A DNA stretch of 64,000 bases from Domibacillus sp. DTU_2020_1001157_1_SI_ALB_TIR_016 (GTDB lineage: Bacteria > Bacillota > Bacilli > Bacillales > Domibacillaceae), in assembly GCF_032341995.1 (NCBI RefSeq), contig NZ_CP135439.1, positions 2,480,001 through 2,544,000 on the forward strand, given 5' to 3'. A model generated the notes under the pieces. That model saw nothing but the letters and a program-made list of their open reading frames with translations, was not told where the DNA came from and did not search any database. Of this stretch, positions 1 through 8,342 are shown piece after piece. The translations under genes and the position numbers were made by a program. How positions within the stretch are numbered: position 1 is the first letter of the stretch; each line of letters begins with the position of its first letter.

Positions 1-446
1 ATGATCACGCGGACTCCTTTTCCAGCCCCCGCTTCTAAAAGCAACTCTTGAACCGCTTCAGTAATCATACGGCGCGGCACCGGATTGATCGCGGCTTCTC
101 CCGGTGCTACGTCGAGTCCCGGCTTTGTCGCCCGGCCGACGCCTTCCCCGCCATCAAGCTCAATGCCTGGCTCGCTTGTCCAGCTTACTTCTGCACAAAT
201 AACAGCTCCGTGTGTAATATCAGGATCGTCTCCCGCATCTTTTTTGATGCCGGCTTTCACAGAGCCCTCGCCTACTTCGATAAATTCCGGTGTAAAGTGA
301 GCCCATTGCTTCGCCGGCAGATAAATAGAAACCGACTCGGGCGGCTGGCCTGTAAGAAGCGTCTGCAGCGAAATTTTTGCCGCAGCAGTCGCACAGGAAC
401 CCGTTGTGTATCCTGTGCGAAGCGGCTTATCAGGGACCGGCTTCAT
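1..446 (-). CDS. cbiD: Cobalt-precorrin-5B C1-methyltransferase CbiD, N-terminal part (runs off the left edge)
   Basis: The first 148 codons of a CbiD-type protein are present; the 3' end lies outside the window. The N-terminus reads MKPVPDKPLRTGYTTGSCAT, which contains the RTGYTTGSCATAAAK signature of the family, and KKDAGDDPDITHGA follows further in. CbiD methylates C1 of cobalt-precorrin-5B with S-adenosylmethionine in the oxygen-independent cobalamin pathway, in the cytosol. The ATG at 446 overlaps the cbiC stop as ATGA, so translation is probably coupled. It is the sixth gene of the riboswitch-controlled operon that begins at 4701. Confidence 0.93.
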   Translation of the reverse strand, partial: MKPVPDKPLRTGYTTGSCATAAAKISLQTLLTGQPPESVSIYLPAKQWAHFTPEFIEVGEGSVKAGIKKDAGDDPDITHGAVICAEVSWTSEPGIELDGGEGVGRATKPGLDVAPGEAAINPVPRRMITEAVQELLLEAGAGKGVRVI

Positions 447-1087
447 TTTACGGCAAGCAGCGACAGCGCATTCAGTGCTGCCACGGTGACCGTACTGCCG
501 CCTTTACGGCCAATATTCGTAATAAACGGAATATCCAGTTTTGCCAGTTCTTCTTTGGATTCTGCTGCCGACACAAAGCCGACCGGCATGCCGATAATTA
601 AATCAGGCTTGGCAAGGCCTTCTTTGGCGAGGCGGATAATTTCCAAGAGAGCTGTCGGGGCATTGCCGATCGCGTAAATACCGCCTTCTCCAATCGCAGC
701 CGCTTTACGCATAGAGATAATCGCCCGTGTCAGCCCAAGTTCTTTGGCTTCTTTCATCACATCATCATCCGAGATATGTACATGCACAGAACCGCCAAAC
801 TGCTCAATACGCGGTTTTGATACGCCTGATTGAATCATTTGTACGTCACAAATTACACGCGTACCCTGCCGGATCGCGCGAATGCCAGACTCAATGGCTT
901 TTGGATGAAACAGCACGCTTTTCCCGAGTTCAAAATCGGCAGAAGCATGAATCACCCGCTGTACAACAGCGAACTCTTCCGGTGATAAATCATGGGGGCC
1001 AAACTCGTCTTCAATAATCGAGAAACTAAGCGATTCAATTTCCATTGGTTTCACTGTTTCCGGTACAAAAGTTGTTTTAAAGTCCAT
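443..1087 (-). CDS. cbiC: Cobalt-precorrin-8 methylmutase CbiC (CobH family)
   Basis: A 214-residue protein of normal length for precorrin-8X methylmutase, which moves the C11 methyl group to C12 to give cobyrinate. The family's active-site histidine is visible in VIHASADFE (His47). The conserved segments KAAAIGEGGIYAIGNAPTAL and IGMPVGFVSAAESKEEL are also present. The start overlaps the end of cbiJ by 11 bases and the stop overlaps cbiD by 4, so it sits tightly inside the cbi operon. Nothing is unusual. Confidence 0.95.
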   Translation of the reverse strand: MDFKTTFVPETVKPMEIESLSFSIIEDEFGPHDLSPEEFAVVQRVIHASADFELGKSVLFHPKAIESGIRAIRQGTRVICDVQMIQSGVSKPRIEQFGGSVHVHISDDDVMKEAKELGLTRAIISMRKAAAIGEGGIYAIGNAPTALLEIIRLAKEGLAKPDLIIGMPVGFVSAAESKEELAKLDIPFITNIGRKGGSTVTVAALNALSLLAVK

Positions 1088-1856
1088 GTTTCGTTTCCTC
1101 CAGGCGATTTAATGTGTGGATCACTTGCTCAAATTGCTCGCATTGATTTGGGTACTGTACCGGCGGCCGGGAAATGACGATCGTTTCGATACCAAGCGAC
1201 ACGGCCGCTTCGATCTTTTCCGCTACCGCGCCGATCGCGCCGCTTTCTTTCATGACGGTCGTCGTCACGCCGTAATGGCGGTACAGTGCAAGATCAAACT
1301 CTTTCGTAAAAGGACCCTGCATAGCCACAATATTTTTTTGAGGCAGTCCAAGCGCAGCGCATTTTTCCATATTGTCCGTGCGCGGCAGCATCCGTGCAAT
1401 CAGCCGGATATCCGTGTGGGGCAGCAGCTTTTCCGTGAAAACCTGCAGCGTCTTGCTGCCAGTCGTCAGGAGCACGACACCTCCCCGCTCTAGTGCGGCT
1501 TCCGCTGCTTCTTCATACGTATCCACGCGTGTGACAAGCGGATGCTCAATAACCTGCGTGCCGGCCCGCTCAAAGCGGATATAAGGAATGCCGGCACGTT
1601 GGGCAGCTTCGATAGCATTTCGGGATGCTTCTTCGGCAAACGGATGGCTGGCGTCGACGACTGCCGTATAACCCTTTTCGAGCACAGACATCATTTCATC
1701 TCCGGCCAGCCGGCCCACACGCGTTGAAATGCCCGCTGCTTCAAGTTCAATTGACGCATTCTGGGTGACTACAGATGCTGTAACCGGGCGCCCCGTTTCC
1801 TGCAGTTTCACAGCGAGCTCCCGGGCATCACTTGTCCCCGCCAAAAAGAAAATCAT
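1077..1856 (-). CDS. cbiJ: Cobalt-precorrin-6A reductase CbiJ (CobK family)
   Basis: A 259-residue protein beginning MIFFLAGTSDARELA, the glycine-rich nucleotide-binding start of the CbiJ/CobK family. Other family segments are VVDASHPFAEEAS near residue 65 and LLTTGSKTLQVF near 130. It reduces the corrin macrocycle of cobalt-precorrin-6A with NAD(P)H. Its start overlaps the cbiX stop by 4 bases. The gene order cbiX-cbiJ-cbiC-cbiD is that described for the P. megaterium anaerobic operon. Confidence 0.93.
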   Translation of the reverse strand: MIFFLAGTSDARELAVKLQETGRPVTASVVTQNASIELEAAGISTRVGRLAGDEMMSVLEKGYTAVVDASHPFAEEASRNAIEAAQRAGIPYIRFERAGTQVIEHPLVTRVDTYEEAAEAALERGGVVLLTTGSKTLQVFTEKLLPHTDIRLIARMLPRTDNMEKCAALGLPQKNIVAMQGPFTKEFDLALYRHYGVTTTVMKESGAIGAVAEKIEAAVSLGIETIVISRPPVQYPNQCEQFEQVIHTLNRLEETKHGL

Positions 1857-2755
1857 CGAATCGCCTCTTTTTCATGATCATGGTCATGACCGTGATGATG
1901 GTGGCCGTGGCCGTGGTCGTGATCATGATCGTGGTCATGATGATGGTGATGGTGAATACCCGCTTCAAACCGGTACTGGCATGTATCACAATTCATGAGT
2001 GATTTACCGCCCAGCGCTTCATCAATCCGGTCTGCCACAATGACTTTAAGCTTCGGATGAAACCCGAAATAATTCGCAAGCGTGAAAGACAACTCTGGAT
2101 ATTGCTCACGAAACAGGGCCAAATCCTGTTCGATCCGTTTGATCAGCACACCCGTAAACAAAAAGTACGGCAGAATAATGATCTTTTTCGCGCCAAGCTT
2201 TTTAACTCTTTCTACCGCTTGGGGAAGTGATGGCTTCGTCACACCATAAAACGCCGGTTCAACGGTTTCAAAGGATGTTTTTTCCCATAAAATACGGGCA
2301 ATTTTGCATAAGTCACTGTTGGCATCTGCATCGCTTCCGCCGCGCCCAAGCAGAATCACCGCATCCTGTTCGTCCGCTTCATCCGGATCAATGCCGGCAT
2401 CCTTCAGGCGTTCTTTTAAAATCACAGAAGTTTCATAATGGATGCCAATTGGCTTTCCATAGGTAAATGTCACACCCGGATACTTTTCTTTTGCTGCGTC
2501 AATCGCTGCTGGAATATGAATTTTCGAGTGCCCCGCCGGCAGCAGCATAAGTGGTATGAGGGCAACTTCAGTTGCTCCCCGGGCTATACACCGCTCGATG
2601 CCTTCCGCGATATCGGGACGCGCAAACTCCAGGAAACATGTTTCATATAAAACGAGCGGATTTAAATCCGGCAGAAATCCTTTCACAAATTGATGAATTT
2701 GGTCATTGCCTTCCGGGTCACGGCTTCCGTGCCCAACAAAAAGTACGGCTTTCAT
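1853..2755 (-). CDS. cbiX: Sirohydrochlorin cobaltochelatase CbiX, long form with His-rich tail
   Basis: A 300-residue long-form CbiX made of two chelatase-like halves. Metal-ligand histidines are seen in VGHGSRD (His9) and PAGHSKIH (His76). After residue 250 comes MNCDTC (Cys256, Cys259), the MxCxxC motif reported to carry an Fe-S centre in P. megaterium CbiX. It is followed by a tail with 18 histidines in 27 residues (268-294). The enzyme inserts cobalt into sirohydrochlorin and so commits it to B12. The His tail probably stores or delivers metal; that is inference. It lies 12 bases after cbiH60 and overlaps cbiJ by 4 bases. Confidence 0.95.
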   Translation of the reverse strand: MKAVLFVGHGSRDPEGNDQIHQFVKGFLPDLNPLVLYETCFLEFARPDIAEGIERCIARGATEVALIPLMLLPAGHSKIHIPAAIDAAKEKYPGVTFTYGKPIGIHYETSVILKERLKDAGIDPDEADEQDAVILLGRGGSDADANSDLCKIARILWEKTSFETVEPAFYGVTKPSLPQAVERVKKLGAKKIIILPYFLFTGVLIKRIEQDLALFREQYPELSFTLANYFGFHPKLKVIVADRIDEALGGKSLMNCDTCQYRFEAGIHHHHHHDHDHDHDHGHGHHHHGHDHDHEKEAIR

Positions 2756-2767
2756 TCTTTCTCCCCC

Positions 2768-4333
2768 TTATTCTCCGCACGGCATCGGTTCAACGTCCGG
2801 CACCGGCATATCTCGATGGGCAAATCCTTCTATTTCCCCAACCCGTTTAAAATATTTGAAAAAGCGTTCATTTGGATGACCGGATTCACGGTATTCTTCT
2901 ACAATTCCTGTAAGCATCGGAACAACTCGTTCCGGCGGAATGCCTTCTGCCACATACACACCTGGGTGCGCAGTCCGGCTGACCACTTTAGCGCCTAAAA
3001 ACAGGTCAAACGCTCCTTTACGGTACACGATGCCAATATCCTCGTTCACTGCACCGTAGCACGCCATGCCGCAGCCATTCACGCCAATACGAAGCTCTTT
3101 CGGCACGTCGAGGCCGCCAATCTCCCGTCCAAGCTGCTCGGTATATGGAATCGCGTCGCCTTTATCACCGTTGCAGAAGTCACACGCTTTTATCGTGACA
3201 ACATCGCCGGTTGGCGCAAGGCTTAGTCCCGCTTCTTTCAACTTTTCAATAATCGGCTGCGGGTTACTCGTTTCGGTTTTTAACAGCACATAATGATGTG
3301 GTGTGTATTCGATCGTACCCCTTTCGCCCGCTGCTTCAGATATAGCGATCAGCTGCTGCGGTGTAAAATGCTTGTTTACCAGCCCTGGGCTGACCGCCGC
3401 TTCAAAGATTGTTTTCACAGCTGGCGGTGCCGCCTTCTGCCGCTTCAGCGCGGCGAGCGCCTGCAGGCCAAGCTCTTTGAGCTCGGGCTTTTTTTCACTT
3501 TGGCCTCCGTGCAATGCCCACGGTTCGTTTTCAGGGCGAAGCCGCTCATGCGGCCGCAGCGGCTGCTTTTCTTCTGTTAACGTATATTTGCGTGTGTATC
3601 CACGCGGCGTAATCATCAGTCCATCATAGAAAAAAGTCGTTGAATTGCCGATTACGACTGTTGTCAGCATCCCAATTTCGTGGTCCAGCATTTCCGCAAG
3701 TGTCGTCATCACGACTTCTTCCCGGTCACGGTATGCGCTTTTTACAAGCCCAACCGGCGTGTCCGGCTTTCGGTAGTTGAGCAAAATCCGCTGTGCCTCT
3801 TCAATTTGTTTCGTGCGCCGCCCGCTTTTCGGGTTATATAGCGCAATCACAAAATCAGCAGCGCCAGCAGCATCTATCCGTTTCGCTATAAGCTCCCACG
3901 GCGTTAAATGGTCACTTAAGCTGATTGTACAGGCATCATGCATGATAGGGGCGCCGAGCAAAGACGCGCATGAATTGATCGCCGATATTCCCGGAATAAT
4001 TTCTACACGAATGCCGGTATCCCGCTTCCACCCCTGTTCCGCCAATACTTCATATACAAGACCTGCCATGCCGTATACACCGGCATCACCGCTTGAAATG
4101 ACAGAAACGGTTTTTCCGCGCTCCGCCTGCTTAACCGCTGCCTGGGCCCGGCTTACTTCCTCACTCATTCCGGTTGAAATAACGTCTTTTCCTTCAATCA
4201 AAGGGGCTACAAGCTCCATGTAGGTTTTGTATCCAATGACGTAATCACTTTCTTTCAGCGCTTGTTTCGCCCGATCGGTAATATGATCTTCATGGCCGGG
4301 TCCGAAGCCGACAACATACAATGTGCCCGTCAT
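2768..4333 (-). CDS. cbiH60: CbiH60: precorrin-3B C17-methyltransferase fused to a sulfite-reductase-like Fe-S domain
   Basis: A 521-residue fusion. Residues 1-245 are a tetrapyrrole methylase (VVGFGPGHEDHIT at 7-19, SSGDAGVYGMA at 80-90, IIPGISAINSCASLLGAP at 112-129). Residues 310-500 resemble nitrite/sulfite reductase domains, with CDFCNGDKG (Cys384, Cys387) and NGCGMAC (Cys421, Cys425) as likely [4Fe-4S] ligands. The linker at 250-305 is low in complexity. This is the architecture of P. megaterium CbiH60, which performs ring contraction and C17 methylation of cobalt-precorrin-3. It starts inside the end of cbiW (4-base overlap). Confidence 0.94.
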   Translation of the reverse strand: MTGTLYVVGFGPGHEDHITDRAKQALKESDYVIGYKTYMELVAPLIEGKDVISTGMSEEVSRAQAAVKQAERGKTVSVISSGDAGVYGMAGLVYEVLAEQGWKRDTGIRVEIIPGISAINSCASLLGAPIMHDACTISLSDHLTPWELIAKRIDAAGAADFVIALYNPKSGRRTKQIEEAQRILLNYRKPDTPVGLVKSAYRDREEVVMTTLAEMLDHEIGMLTTVVIGNSTTFFYDGLMITPRGYTRKYTLTEEKQPLRPHERLRPENEPWALHGGQSEKKPELKELGLQALAALKRQKAAPPAVKTIFEAAVSPGLVNKHFTPQQLIAISEAAGERGTIEYTPHHYVLLKTETSNPQPIIEKLKEAGLSLAPTGDVVTIKACDFCNGDKGDAIPYTEQLGREIGGLDVPKELRIGVNGCGMACYGAVNEDIGIVYRKGAFDLFLGAKVVSRTAHPGVYVAEGIPPERVVPMLTGIVEEYRESGHPNERFFKYFKRVGEIEGFAHRDMPVPDVEPMPCGE

Positions 4334-4701
4334 TTTTTCTCTCCTTTTTCTGTTCCCTTAAAGCGGCCGTTCAGCAGCTGCATGCCTTCTCCTGAGCGCT
4401 CGTAGGCAATCCATTCTTTTATTGGCTGGTTGTTTTCAAGATGCGAGGCGACCATTTCTTTGGCACGGTGCTCGTCCATTTCAAAATACCAGTCTGCTTC
4501 CGGGTAAACGACAACCACACACCCGTCTTTGCAGCGTCCATTGCATCTTGTTCTTGTTGTATGTACATATGCATCCAAATCTCGCTCGGTAATTTCATTC
4601 CGGATTGCCTGTGTCACTTCTTCGCCACCTTTTCGCATACAGGTAGACCCGTTGCAAATCAGCACATGCTTGCTCATACTCGTTAAGTTCCATGTTGCCA
4701 C
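4330..4701 (-). CDS. cbiW: CbiW: thioredoxin-fold [2Fe-2S] ferredoxin of the cobalamin operon
   Basis: A 123-residue protein with five cysteines (16, 21, 53, 57, 61) in CNGSTCMRKGG and RCNGRCKDGC, the pattern of thioredoxin-like [2Fe-2S] ferredoxins. It is the first gene of the operon, as CbiW is in P. megaterium, and probably supplies electrons or redox balance to CbiH60 or CbiX (inference). The GTG at 4701 is preferred because AAAGGAG lies 8 bases upstream. An internal ATG at 4677 would also keep all the cysteines. Confidence 0.88.
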   Translation of the reverse strand: MATWNLTSMSKHVLICNGSTCMRKGGEEVTQAIRNEITERDLDAYVHTTRTRCNGRCKDGCVVVVYPEADWYFEMDEHRAKEMVASHLENNQPIKEWIAYERSGEGMQLLNGRFKGTEKGEKK

Positions 4702-4728
4702 TTTATCCGCTCCTTTTTTAAAGCACGC

Positions 4729-4762
4729 AAAAAGCCCCCGCTTCTACGGCAGAAGCAGGGGC
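4729..4762 (-). terminator. Leader terminator of the cobalamin operon
   Basis: A 12-bp stem (4734-4745 with 4751-4762, one G-U pair) is followed on the minus strand by TTTTT. It lies between the B12 riboswitch and the cbiW start. It is the expected expression platform: formed when the riboswitch binds adenosylcobalamin, which stops transcription. Confidence 0.92.
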
Positions 4763-4846
4763 AGAAAATCGCATTAAAGAAATGACTTGTCCAAAAAAAG
4801 CCATGCGTATTCATCCCGTTCTTCCCACCGAAGAATGATGTTTCAG

Positions 4847-5015
4847 CATTAAAAGCAGGTCTCCTGGCTTGCATCACTTTACTTCTGCCTCCCTTCCCGG
4901 ATAGAATCCAGTGGGTTTCAGGCAGGTTCATCACGCATACAGTAGCGGGGGCTGCACCGGACTTTCACCGGTTTCCCTATTATCCCGGACGTAGCAACTC
5001 CGGGCACTTTTAATG
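4847..5015 (-). promoter_or_regulatory. Cobalamin (B12) riboswitch
   Basis: On the minus strand the region is closed by a P1 stem, CATTAAAAG (5007-5015) with CTTTTAATG (4847-4855). It contains the B12-box region AAGCCAGGAGACCTGC next to the 3' strand of P1 and a GC-rich hairpin at its 5' side. These are hallmarks of the AdoCbl-binding cobalamin riboswitch. With the terminator at 4729-4762 it should switch the cbi operon off when cobalamin is plentiful. Confidence 0.95.
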
Positions 5016-5096
5016 ATTGCTTTATTTAGTTTTGTTGTCTTTAACATTAGCAGGGAAGAGCTTCTTTTAGCAAGGGAAAAATGAAAAAGACCCGGA

Positions 5097-5615
5097 TTAA
5101 TTATCCAGATCTTCTTCCTCGATTACGACTTCACCTGTTGTTCCATTTACCCATACATCTGTTTCTGTTTTGCCGTCCCTGATTTCTAATTCATAGTGTC
5201 CGTCATCCAGCTCTATTTTTTCAATTGTGCCTTTTACTTGTTTTTGGGCGGCTGCTTTCGCTTCTGCTTCTGTTACCGTTACACTTGTATTCTCACGATC
5301 ATCATAATCATCGCCGCTGTCATCATCCGTATCCCGTTGTTTTTTTAACACCTTGCCGGAGTCTCCATCAATTTTTATATCATACTCCTGCGTATCGATT
5401 TCATAAACAGGGCCAGACAGATTTTTCTCCAATTCAATGCTCTCAACTACAGACTGCGTTTCTTTTTCAGCAATTGCTTTTGCTTCTTCCATCGTCAGAT
5501 TCGCGTCAAAGCCGGGCACTTCCGCCTGGATTTTGTCATTCTGTACGCCCCAGAGAACCCCTCCGCCTAAAAGACCTAACGTTAAGAAGCTGCCTGCAAT
5601 GGTTGTTTTCTTCAT
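5097..5615 (-). CDS. Secreted or membrane-anchored PepSY-domain protein
   Basis: A 172-residue protein starting MKKTTIAGSFLTLGLLGGG: one N-terminal hydrophobic segment, then two PepSY repeats (about 35-90 and 105-170) joined by an acidic linker rich in Asp. PepSY domains are thought to bind or inhibit extracytoplasmic peptidases; the substrate here is unknown. The ATG at 5615 has an AGGAGG site 8 bases upstream, better than the longer frame. It lies 93 bases after a second PepSY gene and a response regulator-kinase pair, as in the B. subtilis ykoI/J-ykoH-ykoG region, so it may be a target or accessory of that sensor. Confidence 0.85.
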   Translation of the reverse strand: MKKTTIAGSFLTLGLLGGGVLWGVQNDKIQAEVPGFDANLTMEEAKAIAEKETQSVVESIELEKNLSGPVYEIDTQEYDIKIDGDSGKVLKKQRDTDDDSGDDYDDRENTSVTVTEAEAKAAAQKQVKGTIEKIELDDGHYELEIRDGKTETDVWVNGTTGEVVIEEEDLDN

Positions 5616-5708
5616 TTTTACTTCCTCCTCTTTTTTCTTTTCTGCTTTTATCATAGCCATGCAAAATGAGAAAAAAGGGAGGGAAAAATGAGAGTTTGAT
5701 GAGAATCG

Positions 5709-6210
5709 TTAGTCATCCCAGGAAATCGACAGCACTTCTCCTGAAATCGCATTGATTCGCACCGTCACTTCTTCGCCATTTTGAGCGTCTATATCAACGA
5801 GGTAAGAACCGGCTTCTTCTCCGTCGCCTTGTTCGATATCATCCACTGTTCCCGGTACTTTTTTAAGCGCAATCTCTCCTGCTTCTTCCGTTGTCAGCTG
5901 TCGAGCACCTTTTTCAGTTTTTTCTTCTTGGACGTTCGTTTCATTTTCTACTGTTTCCAGGCGTGTCATAGCCACTAATTCGCCCGTCTCACTGTCAACC
6001 GTCATGCTGTATTGGCCTTCATCGGGTACTTCTATTGTATAGCGAAATTCTCCATCTGCCTGCTCCGCCTTCTTCACCGTGCCGCCGTACTGCTCAGCCA
6101 GCTTTTCTCCTGCTTTGTTCATCGTGACATCCGGCTGCTGCAGGGACTGGTATAAAAAACGCGGCAGCGGCGGCTGCGATTGCGATGGCAGCCGTTATGG
6201 CTTTTTTCAT
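5709..6210 (-). pseudogene. PepSY-domain protein with an apparent frameshift in a T6 tract
   Basis: The ATG at 6210 overlaps the kinase stop as ATGA and opens a good signal sequence, MKKAITAAIAIAAAAAAFF. That frame stops after about 38 codons. The rest of the protein, two PepSY repeats over about 140 residues (LYQSLQQPDV..., ending SISWDD), lies in the +1 frame. The switch point is a run of six T on the minus strand (A6 at 6154-6159). Losing one T would join the two frames into one export-competent protein of about 167 residues. It may be a true mutation, a phase-variable tract or a sequencing error. The downstream frame alone has an ATG at 6122 but no signal peptide and no good RBS. Confidence 0.8.
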
Positions 6211-7586
6211 TCCTCTTTCCCCCGTTCGTCTTTTCGTTCAGCAGACGAGCATTCGCTAAAAGTAAGAATCACGATTGTTCCTCTTCCTTCTTCACTTTCA
6301 ATCCGGAGAATGATCCCAAGGGCATCCGCCAGCTCTTTTGCGAGAGACAAACCGAGGCCAAACCCGCCTGTTTTACGTGTTCTTGCTTTGTCCACCCGGT
6401 AAAATCGGTCAAATACTTTTAGCAGGTCCGATGCTGGTATGCCCATTCCCTGATCTATCACACGAATTTCCTGTTTCTCGACTTCTATACAGATTTCCTT
6501 CTCAGAATATTTGCGTGCATTATCCAAAAAAATAAATAACAGCTGCCGCAGTTTAGCCCGGTCCGTCTTCACCCTGCATGTTTCCTTTACTCGAACGTTA
6601 ACACGCCGCTTATATGCCCGCTGAAAGGAATCGGCTGTTTCCCGTACAAAAACAGCCATATCAATCGTTTCCATTTTCACATTCCATGTTTCATCGCGCC
6701 GTGCGAGTGCAAGCAGCTGCTGGGTCAGTTCTTTCATGCGGAGCGCTTCTTCGTAAATGGCTTCCACCGATTCATCGAACAAATCCGGGTGGTCCTTTCC
6801 GCGGCGTTTCAACAAACGGGCGTATGATTCTACAACGGTAAGGGGTGTTTTTAATTCATGCGAAGCGTTTTGTACAAATGCTTCCTGCTTTCGGTAATTT
6901 TCTTCAAGCAAATTCATCATATCGTTGAAGGTAAGTGCCATATCCTGCAGTTCATCATGCCGGCTGCCGTTTGTTTCAATCCGTTCATGTGTACCGCTTT
7001 TACGGATCCGACGCATCGTTTCCGTCATCTGTTCAACCGGGTTAGAGATAATAGCGCCCAGTACGCGGGCTGATATCACAGCAGGAATAACCGCTATGAG
7101 CAAAGCAGCAAAAAGCACGCCGCGCAAAATCGTTAAAATTCGCTCTGTTGCCTGCAGATCCTCCCATAATTCAAGCGAAGCCACTTCGCCGCCGCGCCAA
7201 ATAACCGGAAGTGCGACCCGGGCATAGGAAGAACCCTTATCATCTCTTATGATCTCCCGATTCTCTCCTTTTGTAAAAGCAGCAGCCCGCTCTCTGAGCC
7301 CAGCGGCATCTGGCGAAACTGCCACCCCATCAACCGTTCCATCCGGCAATATCACACGAACCATTCCATTCGCCGGCGCATAAGCCCGGAGCAAATCACT
7401 GCTCGTTATAGACTCGGCTGGACTCGATACGCCTCCGGCTATTTGTGCTGCATCCGCTGCCGCTCTTTCAACATCTGCTTCCCTCAGCATAAAAGAAGCG
7501 GCAAAATAAACGGCCGTATTCATCAAAATAACAATCACAACAAGCAGGACGCTCGTGCCGAGGTGAATTTTATTTTTCAGCTTCAT
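6207..7586 (-). CDS. Sensor histidine kinase, OmpR-partner type (YkoH/ArlS-like)
   Basis: A 459-residue membrane kinase. TM1 is at about 10-31, then an extracellular sensor region to about 150, TM2 at about 152-175 and a HAMP linker to about 230. The H-box NASHELKTPLTVVESYARLL contains phospho-acceptor His243. The N box is FLDNARKYS and the G boxes are DQGMGIP and GGFGLGLSLAKELA. Its start overlaps the response regulator (ATGA) and its stop overlaps the PepSY start, so the three are one operon. The adjoining secreted PepSY proteins suggest it senses an envelope or protease-related signal (inference). Confidence 0.92.
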   Translation of the reverse strand: MKLKNKIHLGTSVLLVVIVILMNTAVYFAASFMLREADVERAAADAAQIAGGVSSPAESITSSDLLRAYAPANGMVRVILPDGTVDGVAVSPDAAGLRERAAAFTKGENREIIRDDKGSSYARVALPVIWRGGEVASLELWEDLQATERILTILRGVLFAALLIAVIPAVISARVLGAIISNPVEQMTETMRRIRKSGTHERIETNGSRHDELQDMALTFNDMMNLLEENYRKQEAFVQNASHELKTPLTVVESYARLLKRRGKDHPDLFDESVEAIYEEALRMKELTQQLLALARRDETWNVKMETIDMAVFVRETADSFQRAYKRRVNVRVKETCRVKTDRAKLRQLLFIFLDNARKYSEKEICIEVEKQEIRVIDQGMGIPASDLLKVFDRFYRVDKARTRKTGGFGLGLSLAKELADALGIILRIESEEGRGTIVILTFSECSSAERKDERGKEE

Positions 7587-8254
7587 GATTCTTTCAACAC
7601 GTATCCAACGCCGCGTACCGTGTGAATAAGGGGCAGGTCAAACGGTTTATCGACTTTGTTTCGCACATAGCGGATATATACATCCACCACGTTTGTGTCA
7701 CCGTAATAATCATATCCCCAGACGCCATCAAGCAGCTGCTCTCTGGACAATACGTGACGCTTGTTTTTCAACAGGTAAACGAGCAGATCATACTCACGCG
7801 GTGTAAGATCGATAGGCTGGCCCGCTCGTGTAACTTCACGAGATTCTTCTTTTACGATTAAATCCGCTGCAGACAGCGAGCTGTTCAAAACCGTTTTACG
7901 AAGTGCCGCCCGGATTCTGGCTAAAAGCTCATCCATATCAAATGGCTTTGTGACATAATCACTGGCCCCAAGATCAAGCCCGGTTACTTTGTCGGCCACT
8001 TCATCCTTGGCTGTCAGCATAATAACAGGTACATCGCTTCCCCGGCGGATTCGCCGCAGAACGCCCATTCCATCCATTCCCGGCAGCATCACATCAAGCA
8101 GGACAAGATCAAATGTCTCTGTTCGAAACAAAGCAAGAGCATCCAGCCCGTCCAGCACTTTTTTCGTTTTATATCCTTCATGCTCAAGCTCTAACTCAAG
8201 CACCCGGGCAATCCGCTCTTCGTCTTCTACAATTAAAATACGCTGTTTATCCAT
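7583..8254 (-). CDS. OmpR-family response regulator (YkoG-like)
   Basis: A 223-residue regulator: receiver domain (VEDEERIA, phospho-acceptor Asp54 in LLDVMLPGMDG, KPFDMDEL) and a C-terminal winged helix (LTPREYDLLVYLLKN, YIRYVRNKVD, TVRGVGYVL). The ATG at 8254 follows GAGAGGAGCGAAAGGG, whereas a longer upstream extension has no RBS. It is first in the operon with the kinase and PepSY genes. Confidence 0.94.
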   Translation of the reverse strand: MDKQRILIVEDEERIARVLELELEHEGYKTKKVLDGLDALALFRTETFDLVLLDVMLPGMDGMGVLRRIRRGSDVPVIMLTAKDEVADKVTGLDLGASDYVTKPFDMDELLARIRAALRKTVLNSSLSAADLIVKEESREVTRAGQPIDLTPREYDLLVYLLKNKRHVLSREQLLDGVWGYDYYGDTNVVDVYIRYVRNKVDKPFDLPLIHTVRGVGYVLKES

Positions 8255-8307
8255 CCCTTTCGCTCCTCTCGCTCTCTTTATTATCATAGCCCCGCTGGTC
8301 TTTGTCC

Positions 8308-8336
8308 AAAAAAAAGACGGCCCTGTCTGGACCGCC
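8308..8336 (-). terminator. Terminator of the TetR gene
   Basis: An 8-bp stem (GACGGCCC with GGACCGCC, two G-U pairs) is followed on the minus strand by eight T, directly after the TetR stop at 8343. It separates the TetR gene from the response regulator operon. Confidence 0.85.
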
Positions 8337-8342
8337 TGGCGC

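Noticed and set aside
1891..1958. Short GATCATGGTCATG-like tandem repeat on the plus strand
   Set aside because: It is the coding sequence of the CbiX histidine tail, not a DNA repeat with a separate role.
5097..6210. Gene pair as part of the cobalamin operon
   Set aside because: The PepSY genes lie upstream of the B12 riboswitch and end before it; they belong with the kinase and regulator.
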